In this document: in pieces, positions 22,681 through 36,311 of the stretch
How positions within the stretch are numbered: the stretch's first letter is position 1
How the letters are laid out: the number at the start of each line of letters is the position of its first letter
Origin: Tamarix chinensis
Taxonomy: Eukaryota; Streptophyta; Magnoliopsida; Caryophyllales; Tamaricaceae
Assembly (NCBI GenBank): GCA_030549775.1
Contig: CM060176.1
Span: 95,037,815-95,101,814, forward strand
DNA: 64,000 nucleotides
Reading direction: 5' to 3'
Translations under genes and position numbers: made by a program
Notes under the pieces: generated by a model
The model's database searches: none
What the model was told of the DNA's origin: nothing
Seen by the model: only the letters and a program-made list of their open reading frames with translations

Positions 22681-24873
22681 ATCACACCACTTATATTAAA
22701 TTATTATTATTACTACATAAAATATTAATATTAACTCCTCATCCACCACTCTTATAATTAATATAACATTATTAGCACCCATATATATATTAGGCCATAT
22801 TCTTGTACAAGATACCTTACTAAAACCCCCTAAGGCTTCCAAAATATTAATCATGCATTAAGAATCATAATAGCATAATATAACATGGTTAATGCTTAAC
22901 ATTTTCATTAACAACCAAACTCTTATCCTAAATAATATTTCCATACATAGCAATAATCTATCATGCTTCCTTTTCGTCAATCAACACAAGAACCACGTAT
23001 ATCATATTAAACAACATAAACCAAGCATAATAATATATTAAAAATCCTAATGTGCTACATACGTTAATCCATGCGTTTAAGTGGGATTTAACGATTACCT
23101 CGATTCCTGCCAAAAACGAACCTTACCAGTATTCTGGTTAAAGATTCAAGCTTTGATTATCAAAACCAATACCTAAAAATAATATCAAGACTTTTTATAT
23201 TAGAAAATAATAAAAATCAAAGTATAAGGCTTTATAACACTTAATTAATCAAATAATTAAATTAAAATATTATTATACCTTAAAATTATTACCCAAATTA
23301 ACCAAGAAAAGTAGCAGCTCATCCTGCTCATGCAGCATGAGCTGCATGCAAGGAAATGAGGAGGAGGGGGCTCGAAGGTAGTGAAAAGAGGGAGAATTGG
23401 GCACTTTTGGGTTAGTGGTTTGGGGCTAAGAAAAAGACATGATGGGGAAGGATTTGGGGCAAGGGAATGGTGCAGAAGTGGAGAGGGGGTGTAGGCGGTG
23501 GTCGAGGATGGGTTGAAGGCGGCTAAGGGCGGCGGCAACGAGGCTGCGAAGGTGCCGGACGAGAAGGGGTCGAAATGGAAGGCTGAGAAGGAAGGAAAAG
23601 GGAGGGGAAAAACGAGGGCCTGCAGGTGGTGGTTTCGACCAAAGGATGATTTGGGGTGGTAGAGGGGGTTGCAGGGAGTAATGTGGTGGCTTAGGTGGCT
23701 GAATAGGTGGCGTAACGGTGGCAGAATATGGCGGTGCAGGGTGGCTGCCGAGAAGGAAGGGAAAGAAGAGAAAAAGAAGAGAGGAGGAAGGAGGCTGCGG
23801 GGTGGCTCGATGGGGGCTGTGATCAGTCGGGGTGAGGTAAAGGATGGCAGGGGTGGTTCAGATGGTGGTTGAGGCGGCGGAGAGGCGGCAGCGAAACAAA
23901 AACAGAGATGGCGAGGGAAGGAGAAGAAAGGAAAGAAAAGAGAGGGTCGGGGAGCATGGGGAGGCTCGGGAAAGTGCAGAATGGGCTAGGGAAGGAAGAA
24001 TAAAAAGAAGGGAAAGAGAAGGGAGGGGATAGGTAGGCTCAAGGGTGGCATAGGTGGTAGGGAGATGGAAGTTACAGGGAGAGGGAGAGGAAGGTGTGGC
24101 AATGGTAGGGAGAGGGAGAGACAGAGATGGTGGGGTCGGTATGGTAGGAAAACGACAAGAAGGAGAGGGAGGGAGATAGGAAAGGTCAACGGGTGAGAGG
24201 GAGTTGCAGGCGAGATGGCGGGGGAGGGATTCTCACCGATGATAGAGGAAGAAGAAGAAAAGGAAGAAGAAAGAAGAGTCAAGGGAGGGGGCTGGGTGCG
24301 TTGGGCAGCCGAAGGAAAAAAATGAACGGGTTGGCTCGGTCGGGGAAGAAAGGAAGGAGAGAAGGGACAACCAGCTCACGGGTGAGGGAGAAGGAGAGGG
24401 GGAGAGGAGAGAATGGGCTAGTGGCCCAAGGCGTAGGAGGGGGGAAAAAGGCAGGCCGGCGGCCCAAAGAAGAAAAAGAAAGAAAAGAGAAAAAAGAAGA
24501 AAAAAAGGAGAAGGAAAAAGGGAAAAAGGAAAAAGAAAAGGAAAATGGTATTAAATAAAATAATCTAATTTATAAAATAATACAATATAATATATTTTGG
24601 GTAATAAATTGATTTAATAATTTAATTTAGTATAATTAAAATATCAGGGTTAAAAGGGATAATTTTAGTAAAATAAGGGTTTGAAAATTTATTTAAATAA
24701 TAAGAGTGTGATAAAATAACAGAATATTTATTTTAATTTACTAAATATTTATACCCAATTTTATTTACTCAAAAATCTATAAAATAATTAAATTAAATAG
24801 ATTTAAAGGCTAATTTATCCCAAATAAAATTTATTTATTAAATTATACGCTTTTAAAATTTCGGGGGATTACA

Positions 24874-25639
24874 AATAATAACTCTGAGAAGACATTAATC
24901 ACTTAAAGTGGAAGATCACTTGTGTTGGGGTCGGTTGTACTTTGTTAACTGATCCACCGATGAGCATAGTGGTTAGGAGCATGCTGCCCTAGGGTTATAC
25001 CTTATTTACCAATCCATTCGTGAGAATAGTGGGGGCTCGAAATCAATTAATAAAACCCATGGAGAATAATAACCTATGGAAAGTCACTAATTACTTACAG
25101 TAGAACACTAAGTGGGTTAGGACCGGTTGTACTTTGTTACTGGTCCACCAGTAAGAATAGTGGCTAGGAGCGTTTGTCCTAGGGTTGTACTTTGATTATT
25201 GTTTCACCAGTGATAATAGTAGGGTCCCTAAACCCACGTGGATATAAAATTCATGAGTTGACAAATTACTACACTAATATCATGAGTCCAAATAACAATG
25301 AATGAAAGGATATGACCTACTGATGTGTATGGCATTCTTTTTATGATGTTATTGAGAATTTTGTGCGTTGATTAAGTGAGTTACGCCTCTTAGTGAGGAT
25401 GACGTGGTTTTTTAATTATAATAGAAAGAGCATCGCTTGGATATTCTAAAAGTAAGTTTCTATTATTTCTAAGTGAATGAGAGTGGTAGCATATGACCAT
25501 GATGCATGTAGCTATGTGAATGTTGATTGCATTTCAATTAATATATGCATAATTCAATTTTCATTTGATTGATGTGATAAATCTGATGTGTTGAATGTGA
25601 GTCTTGCATATTAGTCTTGCATAATGTGTTCCCCCTTTC
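24874..25639 (+). mobile_element. Host giant-LTR unit X, segment 3
   Basis: Resumes the unit cut at 19,830: acattaatcacttaaagtgg, gatcacttgtgttgggg, gatccaccgatgagcatagtgg and further modules to about 25,225, then AT-rich DNA. The LTR 3' block is not found. Somewhere in 25,300-25,640 the sequence switches to a minus-strand LTR, so X is truncated. Confidence 0.55.
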
Positions 25640-26499
25640 CTCATTTCCCTAACTCACACTAGAAGCCTAACTCCTAAGTGTGTGGGTCAAGGCCCACTAC
25701 CTGACACATCCAAGTCCACTCACTGTCTTATCCTAGGGTTTTCTCCAAAAACCCTAATATGGGCCTATATGGCCCATCCTTTCCTGCCTTACACAACCCA
25801 AAATATTTTAACACCCCACACATCACAACCCTTAGATTCAACCATCATCATCTCACTTTACTCCCTAAGTACATATGTGCCCACAAAAAACCCTAGTTGG
25901 CCTCGCCAAACCCTAGCATCCTCCTTTCCACATATTTCCCCTCCATTTCTCACCTTCTACTCTGATTTTTCCATGATGCCCATGCTCATCCCTCACCTGA
26001 TAATCCTCCATCCTCATATTATACTCCACTCACCCATATTTATTTTTCCTTTTTCTATCTTCTCATATTAGGGTTCCCTCCCAAACCCTAGCTTAGTCTC
26101 CTATGTACCCTTATATTGTCCCGCATACTATTTTTAATTGGTTTCACTTATAAGAGGAAAAGATTAATGATTAGTTTTCCTCCTACTAAAAATAATATTA
26201 TTTCCTATTTTATTCTAAAATTAGGGTCACTATTATTAAAAGAAACTTTACAAGTGAAAATATGGTCTTTAATAATATTTATAGCCATATTTATATTATC
26301 AAATCTAATAGCTTTATTTCCTATACTAATAGTACTAACACTAGTTATAGAAAAAATAGTGATATTAATCATAATAATAATACTAATACTCCTAGTAATA
26401 GAAACCCTATTATTTTTTAAGACTAAGACTAATAATAGGATTAGGGATAAAATAATAATGTAATAATAGTAACACTAATAAAATACTAATATTGTTAAG

Positions 26500-26579
26500 G
26501 ATAATAATAATAATAATAATAATATTTGAACTAACAACAATAAAAGGATTTGAATATTTTTACCATAATAATAATAGTG

Positions 26580-26614
<35 letters not shown>

Positions 26615-26680
26615 CAAAATAATGGTAAAATAAGGTTTCGACCCCTCATAGTAATAATAATACATAATAATAACAATATA
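26500..26680. repeat. (ATA/TAA)n microsatellite
   Basis: Two runs (about 26,502-26,523 and 26,566-26,612) of ATA/TAA triplets plus scattered ones, at the position equivalent to the long TTA array of the related LTR. Confidence 0.9.
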
Positions 26681-27307
26681 ATATAATTAAAATAAATAAG
26701 GCTTGCATAATTAGGGCTTAAGGGTTGAGAGGGTTTAGGGTACCACCTAGGGTTGGTGGTGACTAGCGGCAACGACGGAGAAAGAGGGAGAAAAGGAGGA
26801 TAATTGAGTGTTGGGAATATGAGAGGGGGAATGATGGTGGAAGTTGGGGTGATCGAGGTTGCCCAAGTTGAAAGGGTTGGAATGAGGGTGGTGGTGCGGC
26901 TAAAGGCGGCGGTGCTGTGGTGGCCGAGAGTGGTGGAAGGGGAGGAAGGAAGGAGGAGAGGGAGGAAGGGGAAAATGAGGGTAGGGGAAGGTAGAGGAGG
27001 GTATGCAGGGAACTTTGGGAGGTGTAAGAGGTGGTGGTTGCAGCGGGAGTGGTGCCAAACGGTGATCCGAAGGGCAATGGGGGTGGAAGTGTGGCTACTG
27101 GGGAAGGAAACTTTGCACGGCTGGGGTGGCTCGTGCAAGGCAAATCGAGGGCGGAGGGTGGCTTATTTTGGTAGAGGGTAATGCAGGGAGTGGTACTATA
27201 GGTAGCTTGAGTGGCGGCGTTGAGTGACTGTGAGGGCGTCTGATCGAGCGGTGGCGTAAGGGACGGGATTTTCTGGGGGCGGAAAAGAGTTTGAGTCAGG
27301 GGCTGGT

Positions 27308-27323
27308 TATGGGGTATTTATAG
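27308..27323 (-). promoter_or_regulatory. Probable LTR promoter TATA box
   Basis: On the minus strand CTATAAATACCCCATA, identical to the one at 15,061 in the related LTR, ~480 bp from the LTR start and next to the polypyrimidine block. Confidence 0.55.
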
Positions 27324-27804
27324 GGTCAAAGAAGGGGGATAAGGTCAGAGGGAATGGACTGGGTGGTCTAGGAAAAGAAAAGAAAGAAAAGAAAAGGATG
27401 AACCAACCGGTTGGGGGGAAAAAAGAAGAGGGCTGCAGCGTGGGCCTAGGCTGCGTAGGAGGAAGAGAGGAAAAGGGAAAAGAAGGAGAAAAATAAGAGA
27501 AAAGAAAAAAAAAGGAAAAATAAGTTGGTTGGGACATTTGGAATATTTTGATATTTTGGGATATTTAAAAATAATAATATTTTAATAAAATAATACTTAA
27601 TTCCCTTTTTAGGCTAATTTGAGATTTTTGAAAAAAAATTTCTAAATTAACACCCAAATTTTTCCTAATTAAAATATTTATTATTTTCTTCTTGATTTGC
27701 CTTAATTAATTCCCTTTTATTTTATAAAATAACTTATTTAATTATTTTTCTAATAAATCCTTAATTAGCTATAATTCTTAAAATTAGGGTTTTGGGGTAT
27801 TTCA

Positions 27805-30120
27805 TTTAAATAATGGATTAAATTTAGTAAAGAGAAATTTTATCCTATTTTACCAATATTGACCTTAATTTAGCATTTAAGCATTTCTCTTGACCATAAC
27901 ATGATTAGATAATTAAAGAGATAAAAATGGACTACTCTTATTATTAGTTTTTATGTAATGAATCAAAATAGTGGATAATAGACCTTTAATGAATTATATC
28001 ATGGCTTTAAAATGTTAAACCTTGTAATTTAAATGACTTATCAATAATTGAAGAAAATAACATGGACATATATGGCGGCCTTAAGTTGACCTTTTCTATA
28101 AACAATGACTTTCACTTGGCTATTAAGATAAATCGATAAATAACCATGAGTTTAAGGTTAGACTCTAGTTGAACTCAAATTAGAACTTCATATTTTACCT
28201 TAGGGAATTAATTTGGAAATCCTTTAATGAATGGAAAATTTGTGGTTAAGAAATGAACTATGGTTTTGACCTAGATTTAAATAGTGAATAAAAGGTAATA
28301 AATGGAAATAAAAATTTGGCTTGACATTATGGATGATGTTAGCATTATATAATACCCCCTCTTGGAATAATTGATCACATAATGGAATGATCACTTGAAG
28401 TTACCCTAAATAGAAACACTTGATGATGTGAGAACCTTATATGGATGCATTTAATTAAAATGGCTTGCCATTTGATGCGATATCGTTTGTGGGACTTTAT
28501 GTGATATAACATCCCAATCCAATAATATATTAATCACTTAAAGTGGAAAAATCATAATGATAGGTCAAAATTGTTCAATCCTTGATTAGCTATCGGAGGT
28601 TAGTTTACCTTCGAATGCCTTCGGGTGCCTTCGGCTAGATCCTAGTTAACCCCGGGATTCTCATTGATCTTATTGCCTTTCCTACTCTAGACACTAATGA
28701 TATAATATGGGATATCAATACTAAAGGATCTGGTCACCACATGATGGTTATTTAGCATGAGATCGGATTTATATCCACCAGGTTACTTTGGCATGAGTCA
28801 AGACTTATGTCCACCATGTTACTTCGGCATAATCTAGGACTTTATGTTCATTTATTTGGTTTGATTTCCATGGTATAAAGAGACCACATGGAATAATTCC
28901 ACCTATTGCTCAATAACTTGGGGTAAATAATTATATGATAACCTATTCTTCAATAACTTGGGGTAAAATAGTTATATGATCAGTTATTGCTCAATAACTT
29001 TGTAAAGGAGTTTTATATACACCTAATGCAAAATAATAATGGGATTGAAACCAAAAGAGGTACTAATTGGCCTTATCTTATTCTATGTTCGATCTTGATA
29101 TGATTATTTTGTTGATATGATACTTTCTTTACCCTATAAGTAATTAAAGAGCTCACACCTCACCTAAGTATAACTATGGTGTGTAACTCATGTTTACCTT
29201 CCTTAAATTCTATACCAATCATATATTTCCCTTAAATGTTGCATTGTAGCATATTTCTATGTTTCCGACATGTTTCCATTAATGATTGCATGATCCATTA
29301 CTATCGTAATCACGATGCACCTGTTGTAAAATCCGCGATTAGAAAGTCATATATGTAATTCTGATTTTACATTACACTCCAAGTTATACTCTAAACACTG
29401 TTGTATGGATAGTTTAAGTAATCTATGATCCTTAAAAAGTAGGTGTTTATGTTATAATTTGTATACCCTTATATACTAGTATGGTAATAATTAAACATGC
29501 TTCAGTGGATCTATATATATATTGTATGACTTGTGTTATTGTAAATGAATGACATAGTAAGAGAATTGCATGTATATTTTAATAGGTCATACCATGAGCA
29601 TGTGGTGTGGGTCTTGCTTGTACTATGACCCACATGATAGTGGTAGATTGGTTTACTTAGTATGTATGCAAACTGATGGGATTATTGTAATCCCTTACTC
29701 AATCCCACGAGCAAGAGGTTTGATATAAGTTTCTGAGGACAACCAATGAGTGGTCCATCCTTCTCTCAGCATAGTTGGATTATTGAGTGTATTCATTACC
29801 AAAAACTTTTTTCTATGGTCCTTGAACAACCAAGGTGTTTCTCATTTGAAATTGATTTATTCTAGTTAGCGTTTCCTTTTAATATATCTTTGTACGAACT
29901 TTGGGCATGTGTGACCCTAGGCTGTAAACCATGATTCCTATCTTTAAATTTTTTCTTATACACTCTAGTTTTTCGTTGTGTTTGATTGGCTGGACACTTA
30001 GCTTTATGTCTAATGTAAGGTAGGCATTAGCACCCCATTTTTAATAGGTTAGGCTTATATTTCTACTTCTATAATATTTTAAAAATAAAAGTTTTTAACT
30101 GTAAAAAATGGGGTATTACA
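27805..30120 (+). mobile_element. Diverged giant-LTR unit G, 3' portion
   Basis: Ends ...gtaaaaaatggggtattaca in plus orientation. It has a diverged taatcacttaaagtgg lead (28,530), repeats with ccttcgggtgccttcggct (~28,610-28,640), and a 3' block (cttactcaatcccacgagcaag, ~29,693) resembling the actcag...ctcattcccacgatcag block of the 14-19 kb LTR. No coding motifs. Its start and its relation to the minus-strand LTR on its left are not resolved. Confidence 0.5.
28895..29000 (+). repeat. ~50-bp tandem triplication
   Basis: Three copies of (c/a)ttattgctcaataacttgggg(taaa) with tatatgat between them, inside unit G. A related catgagt...ccaccatgttact repeat lies just before, at ~28,740-28,840. Confidence 0.75.
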
Positions 30121-33100
30121 AATTATTTATAGTTATTATTAACAATATTATTATAAATAATTTATTTATTATTAAAATTAATATTATTTGCATTGACCAA
30201 GTATTTGTAATTATGATAAAAAAAATATTTTCATTAATTATTAATTCAAAGTTATTTAAAATGCTATTCTTATTAATCTACTATTTGAATTTATAAATAA
30301 TATTTATCATATTCAGTATTTATTTATAATTAAGATAAATATTATATTTAATAATTATTAATTTATCATTATGATCAATAGCTATTATTAATTTATTAGT
30401 AATTATTTATTTTTACTTATAATTAATATTATTTGTATTGATAATTTAATTACAAGTAGGACAAATATATTACTTATAATTAATTATTATAACTAGTTTT
30501 ATTCTTAATAATTATAAGTGATGTTATAATTTATAATAATGATTAATATTATTCTTATAAACAATTTATTAAAATTATTATTATTATTATTATTATTATG
30601 AATTAATAAAAACTATTATTATTATAATTTTTTTATTAACTATTAACTTGAAGTTATAATAAATACTATTATTATTAAATTATATTTAAAATTCTACTTT
30701 AATTTTTTGTATTAATTAATTATTTATAATAATAATCAATGCATACAATAACTTTTAGTTTATCATTACAATTAATACCTATTAATTTTATTTATTTATG
30801 TATAATTATAATCAATATTATTTGTAATTATTATTTAGTTATAATTAAGAATAATAATATCATTATAAAATATAAATAATAATTGAAACAAATATTTAAT
30901 TTATTTTTTGTTTAATTATAATCACAATAAAAATTATTGTTTATAATTATGATTTGTATGATTCTTTTAAAAAATCCAATTTTTCATAAAGTTTATATTA
31001 TTTGTGTTGATTATTTTTCATATTAGTATTAATAGTATTTTTACAAATTATTAATTTATAGTTATAGAAAATACGATTCTTATTAATCTTATATTTATAA
31101 CTACACATAATATGGTTTGCGTTGATTAACTATTTATAATTATGATCAAATTATTTTTATTATTTATTAATTTATGATTAAAAATATTTGTATTATTGTT
31201 ATTAACTAATTATATTTTAATAAATATTATTTGTATATATTATTTAATTATAATTGAGATTAATAATATTTTATGAAAATTACTGTGGATTATTTTCATA
31301 ATTTTAAAATCATTATTTTTAATTATTATTATTTTTTGTTATTAATTATTTATTTATAGTTATACCAAGCATTATTTGTAATAATTATGATTACTACTAT
31401 TTGTTCAATCAATTTATTTATTATTAAAATAAATATTTTTTGTGGATAATTAATAAACGTATAATGATAGTAATGTATGATATTTTAAATATTTAGTAAA
31501 AATAATGAGATCTATTTTTAAAGTAATAGTGTGAAGTAAATTATATAAATAATAATGTTTTGAAAATTAATATTAAAAACGAATGACTTAAAGTATTAGA
31601 TATATATTAATAATATAGATACCATAGGATTACCAAACAAATATTAAATGTCCTTTGATTCAGTAAGTTACTACTGCGAGCAAAACCAATACGTGAAACC
31701 GATATTTAAGTGTGAATATATACATATGGAGAGCGATAGCTTCATGTTGAAGATAATTGTGACCAAATCTACAAGATACCAATCTTAACCTATTGATTCG
31801 TTTCTTTGCCCACTCGAGGAAATATTTTTCCTAAACTTCCTTCCAACATAAAAAGATGGCACAATAGGATTTTAAATGGAACAAAATTCGCAATATGGAT
31901 ACTTGTCAAATCTTAAAGATATGTTAGTATAATAAAATAGCTTGATTCCAAGATATACTCTCAAAATTGATATCAAATAGGCATACCGCATACGTGACAC
32001 GACCTAAAGGTGTAAAGATTATTATAATGGATGATTGGTGCGTCTCTGGCTTAATCATAAAGCTTGATGTCCTTAGTATTAGATACTTATTTATATATAA
32101 AAGTAATTAAAAAAAATATTATATAAGTGTGAACACTTTAAATATATTATAATATCAAAAGAAGATGAAATATATTTGAATCTAATACCTCTAACACCTA
32201 TAAGCTAGTATTTATCATTACATCAAATTTAATTCAGTAATTTTGATCACAAACTTTATTATTTCTTTAGAATCTAATAATATATTTTTTAGCTCATTTA
32301 TTTTATTTCATTATTATTTTTAGATCATTATAATCTAATTATCTATAACTTATATTATTTTATAAGTATATCGAACCAAATTCAATTAAACACTAATAAA
32401 AAAATGTTACACTATTTATTTTTATTTAAAAAACACAATTTATTAATTAACCCCATCAACCCTACCTATATATCTAAAATTATTATTATAGAACAATTTA
32501 TTTTATTTTAGACGAGTAACTAAATACTATTATTACTTTAAATATATTTATATATAAATAGTTTGTATTTATCAAACGCTCAATTATATTATTGCTTTAT
32601 AACATATTTAGATTTTATATTAAGCTATCAAATCGGTATGCAGTTGCACCCCGTTCCTCTTAGTGGTTCTTATCTTCCTCGTTTTTAAGGTGAGAGAAGG
32701 TGAATCATGATTAAAGTATATCAAAGATTAGGAAATCGTACACAATTCATCCATTCTCATGAGGATATTAACTGTGTGCGGAATTAAATCTTCATAGGTC
32801 CTTCCATTGATCAATTTGAAACATCGAAATAGCGTAATATTCCACCAAAAACTTGAAGCATGGTGCGTGTCTTGTTAGATAGACGGGAATAGAGACATTT
32901 GTCTGATTCCTCAATAATAATAATAATAATAGAGGAATTACAGCCTAATGACTCTCTCTATTTTTCATACGTGTGTGTATATGTTAAGAAGAAGTCGAGA
33001 ATTTCTATTGGATGAGGATAATACAAAAGGAAAAGTACAGCATGGCACATCCTTGAGTGAGCCCGTATATGTGCACGCTTATTTGACTTTTGTAACCAAT

Positions 33101-33500
33101 TCTTGAGTGTTGAGCTTCCATTTTCAAATTCAAAATCCAATTATCTTCTTAACCCATTATCAAGTACCAAGCACATGCTAATACTATACACACACTCAGA
33201 CCCTAATCCTACCATTGAAAATAAGGAAAAGAGATTATTACAAAATAGTGAGCAAAAAAAATTGGAAGCCATATATAGATTAGAAAATTAGAAAAAGAGA
33301 TCATTAGAAAATTCAGATATTACAAACTCAAATCAACTATTACTTTCCTTATAGCATGAGTAAAGAAAATGTTTTACCTATATATGGCTATAAGTGACTT
33401 ACGCTTGCATAAAGTGTTTTGGTGTATATTAGTATCCGTTAGCTTACCGCTATTGACCAATAAACCAATTGTTAAGATGATTAGTCAAATTCTTTTTTTA
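30121..33500. other. Extremely AT-rich DNA, no gene
   Basis: From 30,121 to about 31,600 the sequence is nearly all A/T, made of shuffled attaattatt and tttataatta words. From there to 33,500 it is ordinary AT-rich intergenic DNA with a short (ATA)n run near 32,917. No coding or RNA feature seen. Confidence 0.6.
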
Positions 33501-34394
33501 ACTTACCAACAGCTAGTATTTACTAAGATCAATTAGCATTAGAGTTGCTAACTATAAATACCCAATGACTTAAGGAGTTTGGTATAAAATTTCATACTAA
33601 AGAACTTGAGTTTGGTATAAAGTATCATAAAACCTAGATGTTCCATTTGGTTCTTGGAAACTTGCAAGAAAGGAAAATGAAAAGGAAGGAGGGGGGAAGA
33701 GGGAAGAAGAAGAGTTCAACTTTCCCGGTCGTTTGATGTTGGAAACAATGCTATCGACGTTATACCTGCTATAAGAATTAACGACGCATAAACAAAGATA
33801 GAGAAGAAAAGGAATATAAAGGGGAGAAACCCAAAAAAAAAGGTAGAAGAAAATTGCAGAAAGAAATTATATATAATAAAAAAAATCATGTTTAATAAAT
33901 TTGGAATAGCGGAATTGCATACATTCAGGGTATTGAGTAAAATATGAACAAGATCTCCATTAGTTCTCTTAGTTTCTTACCGTCTTAACTTAATAATAGG
34001 GAACACAACTTTCTGGAATTTTACATTTTTCTTTATAATTTTTCTCATATTAGTTTTACCTTTTTCCTATAGGAATTTAAATCTAAATATAGTCACTTAA
34101 GATCCACATTTAATGATCCATTGATTTTAATTTCTAGATTTTTTTCAATTTTCCTTTCTCCTGTAATAAAACATGTCAAGCATATGTAACAGTAATAATA
34201 TTAAAATTTTCTCTTCTATCAATATCTTTCATTACAAATCCCAACAATACTAATAATTTTACAATTTTCTTGTCTTTCATTTCTAGATTTTTCTCCTTTT
34301 TTTTCTTTTTTGTAATAAAAGAAAACTCATAGTGTGGACGAGGATGAACCACCTTGTGTGAATTAGTTTATCACAACTTGCTTATATCTATGGT

Positions 34395-35075
34395 CTTATC
34401 ATACTAGAAGATTTTTTTTTATGGGAATGAAACCAATCATAGCCAGACGGTTAGATAGAGTCAACGCTTTGTGAAAGATGAATTTGTTGTGTGGCAATTG
34501 ATTGACACATGCATTCTTGAAGTGGTAAGAAGAAGAGTCATGCATTGAGCGAGGATCCCCCTCCAATGGATGTTATTAAACTTAATGTTGATGGGAGTAC
34601 ATTATCTAACCCAAGTAGAATAGATTCAAATGGAGTTGCCCATGTGGATGCGGATTCGATTCTTATGGTGAAGTTATGTGGAATTTATTATGTCATTCAG
34701 GAAGCTGTGAATCAACAATATAGTCATGTGATGATATGTTGTAATTCTACTCTAACAGTTTATCTTCTTTGGACATATTTATTGAGATTCCATCCAATGT
34801 TGATAATCATGTGAGTATGTAGGTCTCTCATGTCTCAGTTTAGTTCATGTCAGGTGGTTTATTCTTACAAAAAGACTAATATGGTGGAAGATGGGATGTC
34901 TCGTCTTGGCACCGTCTTTCCTTTAGCTTGCACTTTTACGACAACCCCCCTCATTGTACTAGGGATCACTTATTTTTTGATTTGGTTAGACGTATTAGCT
35001 ACCACATGATCGACTCATATTAGCCTTATAATCTTGGATTTTCATCCTTCCTCCAAAATTAGTAGCAACAACATC
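34395..35075 (+). pseudogene. LINE RNase H (RVT_3-type) remnant, left-arm copy
   Basis: Broken frames give FVKDEFVVWQLIDTCILEVV, then MDVIKLNVDGSTLSNPS (RVT_3 family: KLNVDGSxxxNPG) and, later, YSYKKTNMVEDGMSRLG (family: HVxREANxxADxLAxLG). These are the first catalytic strand and the C-terminal helix of the RNase H-like domain at the tail of plant LINEs. The 89-aa open frame starting at 34,545 is a piece of it. The same remnant, equally broken, sits in the right arm, so it predates the duplication. Confidence 0.7.
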
Positions 35076-35099
35076 AACAACATTTTTTTTCTGCCATAT

Positions 35100-35900
35100 G
35101 AATTTCCTCAATTCCAAATTCTAATATTACTAATAATTTCAAACTCTTCTCATGATATCTAGAATTTTTCAATTTCCTTCATCTTCCAAATTCTAACTCT
35201 ACTAATAATTTCTCATGATTGTACTCACAAGTTTCTTTAATAATTTCTAGATTTTTCTTTTTCCAATAAAATTTCAAATATATATATATATATACACATT
35301 GAATCACTTAAGACCCACATTCAATAAGCCATTGATTTTAATTTCTAGGTGTATTTCCCTGTAATAACATTAAAATTTTCCACCCTATCAATTTTCTTCC
35401 TTCCAAATCCCAACTGTACTAATGATTTTAAAATATTCTCATAATTTCTATAATTTATCAAAATTTCCCTTCCAAATCTCAACAATGCTAATAATTTCAA
35501 AATTTTCTCATTATTAAGTAGTGACCACATTAAATTTTTCTATCATATTAATTTTCTCCCTCAAATCCCAATTGTACTAATAACTACAAATTTCCTCACT
35601 TTTTTTAAATAGTGACCACATTAAAATTTTCTACCCTAGCAATTTTATACCTTCCAAATCCCAACAATACTAATAATCGCAAATTCAAAAATTTCTCACT
35701 TTTTTAAAAAATGATCACATTAAAACTTTCCTACTCTACCAATTTGCTCCATTCCAAATTCCAATGGTACTAATAATTTTAAAATTTTCTCATGATTTAT
35801 AAAATTTATAATTTCTTCTCTTCCAAATATTAATTGTATTGACAATTTTAAAAGTTTTCCATTATTTTAATAATTTTCTTTTCCCTACAAAACCACACCT
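35100..35900 (+). repeat. Degenerate ~90-110-bp repeat array, left arm part 1
   Basis: About eight copies of (cct)tccaaatcccaa(c/t)(a/t)gtactaataatttcaaaattttctca, each followed by t(g)atttctagaattttt or agtgaccacattaaaattt. Copies are near 35,110, 35,190, 35,400, 35,470, 35,560, 35,650, 35,750 and 35,820. The array continues beyond the LINE insertion at 37,640-38,830. Confidence 0.75.
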
Positions 35901-36301
35901 CATATATACATTGAATCATTCCTACACTATTTTCTTTCCACTCAATCTCTACACCCTTTTTTCTCTCTCGGTACTTTTAAGGTCCTTTGTGAATTAAGGG
36001 TATTCTTCACAATTTGATTTTCTCCATGAGGTACATACTTCTCAACTATATACTCATTATAATGAATATAAAATTCCTTTTAGTTTAATTTAGTAGGTTA
36101 CAACTAGGCAAAAATGTTGCTTTGATTATATCTATTAATGTCTAATGATTAATCTATAAACACATTATCATATTATTTAAAGATTATATATTTGCTCCTT
36201 TTTTTCCATTAATGGAATTACACAACTTATCACATATATAATTATTAAAATATATCCTTGTAATTTATGATGCATGTAAAATGACTTATATTATGAAATA
36301 A

Positions 36302-36311
36302 ATTCATAAAC
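36302..36311. repeat. LINE target duplication, left copy
   Basis: attcataaac, nearly equal to agtcataaac at 37,582-37,591. The empty site in the right arm reads gtttatgact at 59,490-59,499. Confidence 0.75.

Larger units (their letters stand above)
19831..24873 (-). mobile_element. Complete solo LTR, 5,043 bp (family 2)
   Basis: Minus orientation. It starts TGTAATCCCCCGAAATTT at 24,873 and ends in ...GGAGGTATTACA at 19,831, inserted into the dyad minisatellite of unit X. Order from its start: AT-rich 0.3 kb; polypyrimidine block (24,545-23,300); AT-rich; the taatttggtaa array (22,680-21,620); the dyad minisatellite (20,940-20,490); an actcagta block near 20,265; and tggcaataat near 19,910. 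It has the same architecture as the LTR at 14,263-18,913, but a different terminus and no TTA microsatellite, so I treat it as a sister family. No gag or pol sequence, hence a solo LTR. Confidence 0.78.
25640..27804 (-). mobile_element. Giant LTR (family 1), 5' half, minus strand
   Basis: Starts TGAAATACCCCAAAACCC at 27,804 and aligns base for base over the first ~300 bp with the LTR starting at 14,263. Shared strings include TTTATTAG(G/A)AAAA and AAATTAGCCTAAAAA. It then has the polypyrimidine block (27,540-26,720), the conserved TATA string, the ATA/TAA runs, and a gggtttt(c/t)-rich part. The minisatellite and 3' end are missing. No target duplication found. It points head-to-head against unit X. 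Confidence 0.6.

Noticed and set aside
23257..24558. Open frames in the 23.3-24.6 kb purine block
   Set aside because: Same compositional artefact inside the minus-strand solo LTR.
26116..26463. 115-codon Ile/Leu-rich frame resembling a membrane protein
   Set aside because: Hydrophobicity comes from ATA/ATT/TTA repeats in the LTR.
34545..34814. 89-aa plus-strand ORF as a host gene
   Set aside because: It is a fragment of a LINE RNase H-like domain, with a damaged copy in the right arm.
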